From Streptomyces hundungensis (GTDB taxonomy: Bacteria; Actinomycetota; Actinomycetes; Streptomycetales; Streptomycetaceae), in the NCBI RefSeq assembly GCF_003627815.1, contig NZ_CP032698.1, positions 4,898,001 to 4,962,000 of the forward strand: a stretch of DNA of 64,000 bases, read 5' to 3'. The notes below the pieces were generated by a model. The model was not told where the DNA came from, searched no databases, and worked only from the letters and a program-made list of their open reading frames with translations. The translations under genes and the position numbers were made by a program. Of the stretch, positions 61,496 through 64,000 are shown piece after piece. Numbering within the stretch: position 1 is the stretch's first letter; each line of letters starts with the position of its first letter.

Positions 61496-62257
61496 ATGTA
61501 TGCACCGGAGCGCCAACAGGAAATCCTCCGCATCGCCCGGGAGAGCGGCCGCGTCGACGTGCTGTCCCTCGCCGACACCTTCCAGGTGACCGCCGAGACC
61601 GTACGACGCGACCTGAAGGCCCTCGACCGCGCCGGCCTGGTGCGCCGCGTGCACGGCGGAGCCATCCCCGCCGGCCGGCTCGACTTCGAACCCGACCTCG
61701 CCGAGCGCGAGTCCACCGCCGCCGACGAGAAGGACCGTATCGCCCGCGCCGCCCTCGCCGAACTGCCCGCCGAGGGCAGCGTCATCCTCGACGCCGGGTC
61801 GACCATCGCGCGCCTCGCCGCCGGGCTCCCCCTCGAAAGCGGCCTGACCCTGGTCACCCACGCCCTGCCCGTCGCCGCCCGGCTCGCCGACCACCCCGCC
61901 ATCGACCTCCACCTCGTCGGCGGCCGGGTCCGGCACCGCACCCGGGCCGCCGTCGACGCCTGGGCCCTGCGCGCCTACGGCGAGATCCGCGCCGACGTCG
62001 CCTTCCTCGGCACCAACGGCTTCGGCGCCGACCACGGCCTCACCACCCCCGACCTCGCCGAGGCCGCCGTCAAGCGGGCCGTGATCGGCGCCGCCCGACG
62101 CGTGGTGCTGCTCGCCGACTCCGCCAAACACGGCCAGGAACACTTCGCCCGCTTCGGAGACCTCGCCGACATCGACCTCCTCATCACCGACCGGGGGCTC
62201 GCCCCCGACAGCGTCGCCGCCATCGAGGCCGCCGGTACGGACGTGATCACCGTATGA
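61496..62257 (+). CDS. fruR: DeoR-family repressor of the fructose operon
   Basis: The 253-residue protein has the DeoR helix-turn-helix, with RQQEILRIARESGRVDVLSLADTFQVTAETVRRDLK split over about 6-41, and a sugar-phosphate-binding domain with DAGSTIARLA and GLTTPDLAEA. It starts the fruR-fruK-fruA operon, and its stop overlaps the fruK start in ATGA. In Streptomyces this arrangement regulates fructose uptake, and fructose 1-phosphate is the likely inducer. The ATG is at 61496. Confidence 0.92.
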   Translation: MYAPERQQEILRIARESGRVDVLSLADTFQVTAETVRRDLKALDRAGLVRRVHGGAIPAGRLDFEPDLAERESTAADEKDRIARAALAELPAEGSVILDAGSTIARLAAGLPLESGLTLVTHALPVAARLADHPAIDLHLVGGRVRHRTRAAVDAWALRAYGEIRADVAFLGTNGFGADHGLTTPDLAEAAVKRAVIGAARRVVLLADSAKHGQEHFARFGDLADIDLLITDRGLAPDSVAAIEAAGTDVITV

Positions 62258-63204
62258 ACATCCTCACCGTCACCCCCAACCCCAGCCTGGACCGCACCTA
62301 TGAGGTCCCTGACCTCGCCCGGGGCGAGGTGCTGCGCGCCACCGGCGAGCGCGTCGACCCCGGCGGCAAGGGCGTCAACGTCTCCCGCGCCGTCGCCGCC
62401 GCCGGACACCACACCGTCGCCGTCATGCCGCTCGGCGGCGCCCCCGGCGCGCTGGTCGCCGAACTCCTCGCCGGGCAGGGCATCGACGTCGCCCCCGTGC
62501 CCGTCGCCGGGCCCACCCGCTCCAACATCGCGGTCGCCGAACCCGACGGCACCTTGACGAAGATCAACGCGCCGGGCCCCCAACTGAGCGCCGCCGAAAG
62601 CGAGTTGCTGCTCGACACGGTCACCGAGCACTCGGGGCGGGCCGACTGGATCGCCTGCTGCGGCAGCCTCCCGCGCGGTCTGACCCCCCAGTGGTACGCC
62701 GACCTCGTCGCCCGCGCCCACGCCGCCGGAGCCAAGGTCGCCCTCGACACCTCCGGGCCCTCCCTCATCGCCGCCCTGCGCGAACGCCCCGACGTGGTCA
62801 AACCCAACGCCGAGGAGCTCGCCCAGGCCGTCGGCCGCCCCCTCGCCACCATCGGCGACGCCGTCAAGGCAGCTGAAGAAGTACGGGAGTTGGGGGCCGG
62901 CACCGTCCTCGCCAGCCTCGGCGCCGACGGCCAGCTCCTGGTCGGCGCATCCGGCACCTACTTCGCCTCCGCGCCCGTCGCCCTCGTACGCAGCAACGTG
63001 GGAGCCGGCGACGCCTCGCTCGCCGGGTTCCTCGCGGCGGGCGGCGAGGGCCCCGGCGCGCTGGCCGCCGCCGTCGCCCACGGCGCCGCCGCCGTCCAGC
63101 TCCCCGGCAGCGTGATGCCGACCCCCGCCGACCTCGATCCGGCGGCGGTCACCGTCACCGACGCCGTCCCGCTGGACCGCCCCCTGACGGAACCGGCGTC
63201 ATGA
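62254..63204 (+). CDS. fruK: 1-phosphofructokinase
   Basis: The 316-residue PfkB-family kinase phosphorylates fructose 1-phosphate to fructose 1,6-bisphosphate. The N-terminus [18 protein letters not shown] and the motif [13 protein letters not shown] (about 35-47) bind the sugar phosphate. The PfkB signature [13 protein letters not shown] near 246-258 holds the catalytic Asp. It overlaps fruR by four bases and is followed 43 bp later by the fructose PTS permease gene. Confidence 0.95.
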   Translation: MNILTVTPNPSLDRTYEVPDLARGEVLRATGERVDPGGKGVNVSRAVAAAGHHTVAVMPLGGAPGALVAELLAGQGIDVAPVPVAGPTRSNIAVAEPDGTLTKINAPGPQLSAAESELLLDTVTEHSGRADWIACCGSLPRGLTPQWYADLVARAHAAGAKVALDTSGPSLIAALRERPDVVKPNAEELAQAVGRPLATIGDAVKAAEEVRELGAGTVLASLGADGQLLVGASGTYFASAPVALVRSNVGAGDASLAGFLAAGGEGPGALAAAVAHGAAAVQLPGSVMPTPADLDPAAVTVTDAVPLDRPLTEPAS

Positions 63205-63247
63205 TTCCCGCCCCGCCCGCCCCTCACCGCCCGCGAAGGAGCCCGCG

Positions 63248-64000
63248 ATGAGCCAGATGATCAGCGCGGAACTGGTCGACCTCGCCCTCGACCTGGCCGC
63301 CGACTCCAAGGAAGCCGCCGCCCGGGTGCTCGCCCAGCGCATGGTCGCGCTCGGCCGCGTCAGCGACCTCGACGGCTTCCTCGCCGACGTCGCCGCCCGC
63401 GAGGCCCAGATGCCGACCGGCCTCGACGGCGGCATCGGCATCCCGCATTGCCGCAGCGCCCATGTCACCGAGCCGACCCTCGCCTTCGGGCGCAGCGCCA
63501 CCGGCATCGACTTCGGCGCCCCCGACGGCCCGGCCGACCTGATCTTCCTCATCGCGGCCCCCGCGGGCGCCGACGACGCCCACCTGTCGATCCTCTCCGC
63601 CCTGGCCCGCCGTCTGATGGACGAGTCCTTCACCTCGGCCCTGCGCGCCGCCACTACGGCGGACGAGGCCGCGGCCCTGATCCGGGGCGATCAGAACGCT
63701 CCCGCCCCTGACCCTGACCCCGCCCCTGACCCCCACCCCGACCCCACACCGGACCGGCCGTTGCGGATCGTGGCGGTGACGTCCTGTCCGACCGGGATCG
63801 CCCACACCTACATGGCGGCCGAGTCCCTCACACGTGCCGGGCAGGCCGAGGGCGTCGAGATCGCCGTGGAGACGCAGGGCTCGGCCGGGTTCACCCGCCT
63901 CGACGCGGCCGTCATCGCCGCCGCCGACGGCGTGATCTTCGCGCATGACGTTCCCGTACGGGACAAGGAGCGCTTCGCGGGAAAGCCCACCGTGGACGTC
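63248..64000 (+). CDS. fruA: Fructose-specific PTS permease, IIA-IIB part (partial)
   Basis: The first 251 codons of the fructose PTS enzyme II are visible. The IIA domain (about 1-148) has the phosphorylation His in GIGIPHCRS near 63-67. A Pro/Asp linker of [16 protein letters not shown] type follows, then the IIB domain with the phospho-Cys in [10 protein letters not shown] near 178-180. The IIC transporter part lies beyond the right edge. The ATG at 63248 follows AAGGAG. It imports fructose as fructose 1-phosphate for fruK. Confidence 0.95.
   Translation, partial: MSQMISAELVDLALDLAADSKEAAARVLAQRMVALGRVSDLDGFLADVAAREAQMPTGLDGGIGIPHCRSAHVTEPTLAFGRSATGIDFGAPDGPADLIFLIAAPAGADDAHLSILSALARRLMDESFTSALRAATTADEAAALIRGDQNAPAPDPDPAPDPHPDPTPDRPLRIVAVTSCPTGIAHTYMAAESLTRAGQAEGVEIAVETQGSAGFTRLDAAVIAAADGVIFAHDVPVRDKERFAGKPTVDV

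Overview
This window is a piece of a Streptomyces chromosome, or that of a very close relative. The sequence is very GC-rich, codon third positions are almost all G or C, Shine-Dalgarno sites are strong, and GTG and TTG starts are common. Many products are Streptomyces hallmarks: AfsR and AfsS, a HrdD-like group 2 sigma factor with a perfect SigR-type promoter, an XRE/DUF397 pair, a GOLPH3/VPS74-like protein, FO synthase and a DHA2 drug exporter. No integrase, transposase, prophage or CRISPR array was found. Both ends cut genes: a small AfsS-like protein at the left and the fructose PTS gene fruA at the right.

Layout. 1-3.3 kb: afsR with the start of an AfsS-like gene downstream, separated by an AfsR/PhoP-type direct repeat and a 12-bp hairpin. 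3.6-4.8 kb: an amidohydrolase. 5.0-7.9 kb: an ESX-like operon (short helical protein, DUF1023 alpha/beta hydrolase, lipoprotein). 8.0-11.3 kb: a thioesterase, then a secreted small protein, a three-helix membrane protein and a secreted subtilase. The secreted protein and the subtilase carry near-identical RNA leaders. 11.3-23.3 kb: an oxidative and hydrolytic block with three luciferase-like (LLM) oxidoreductases, an SDR, a D-aminoacylase-like amidohydrolase, an aldehyde dehydrogenase, a Tat-exported PHP phosphoesterase and an S15 peptidase with a TTA codon. 23.5-26.1 kb: FO synthase, which makes the F420 chromophore that some LLM enzymes use. 26.1-30 kb: cupin, TetR and a STAND/TPR ATPase. 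30-32.8 kb: an orphan HTH-HsdM-HsdS fusion and a small membrane protein. 32.9-40.8 kb: ADP-ribosylglycohydrolase, secreted acidic protein, sodium:solute symporter, SDR with a divergent conserved protein, DUF397/XRE pair and a GPP34 protein. 41-48.6 kb: envelope genes (D-Ala-D-Ala carboxypeptidase, GT-C-like membrane protein, LCP protein), a Uma2 protein and tRNA-Arg(CCU). 48.7-60.7 kb: acyl-CoA ligase, M6 protease, TetR/DHA2 exporter, MarR/extradiol dioxygenase, PAT-like acetyltransferase/hrdD, and a WYL regulator/DHA2 exporter pair. 61.5-64 kb: the fruR-fruK-fruA operon.

Two threads tie distant genes together. First, a 15-bp palindrome, CTGAC-N5-GTCAG, lies upstream of the amidohydrolase, both LLM units and the divergent SDR/EthD-like pair. 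It suggests one regulator, probably of the TetR type and encoded outside the window, controlling a dispersed catabolic regulon. Second, an ungapped ~89-nt leader precedes both the small secreted protein and the subtilase. It has a long-range stem, an invariant 23-nt core and a hairpin that, in one copy, contains the ribosome-binding site. The secreted protein has a cationic, Trp-rich C-terminus resembling leaderless bacteriocins. With the small membrane protein and the protease it could form a pro-peptide, immunity and processing set. This is the best candidate here for an undescribed system, but its function is inferred.

Several gene-free stretches (14.4-14.9, 18.1-18.6, 20.2-20.6 and 60.7-61.4 kb) hold copies of one GC-rich intergenic repeat family and a 38-bp tandem repeat.
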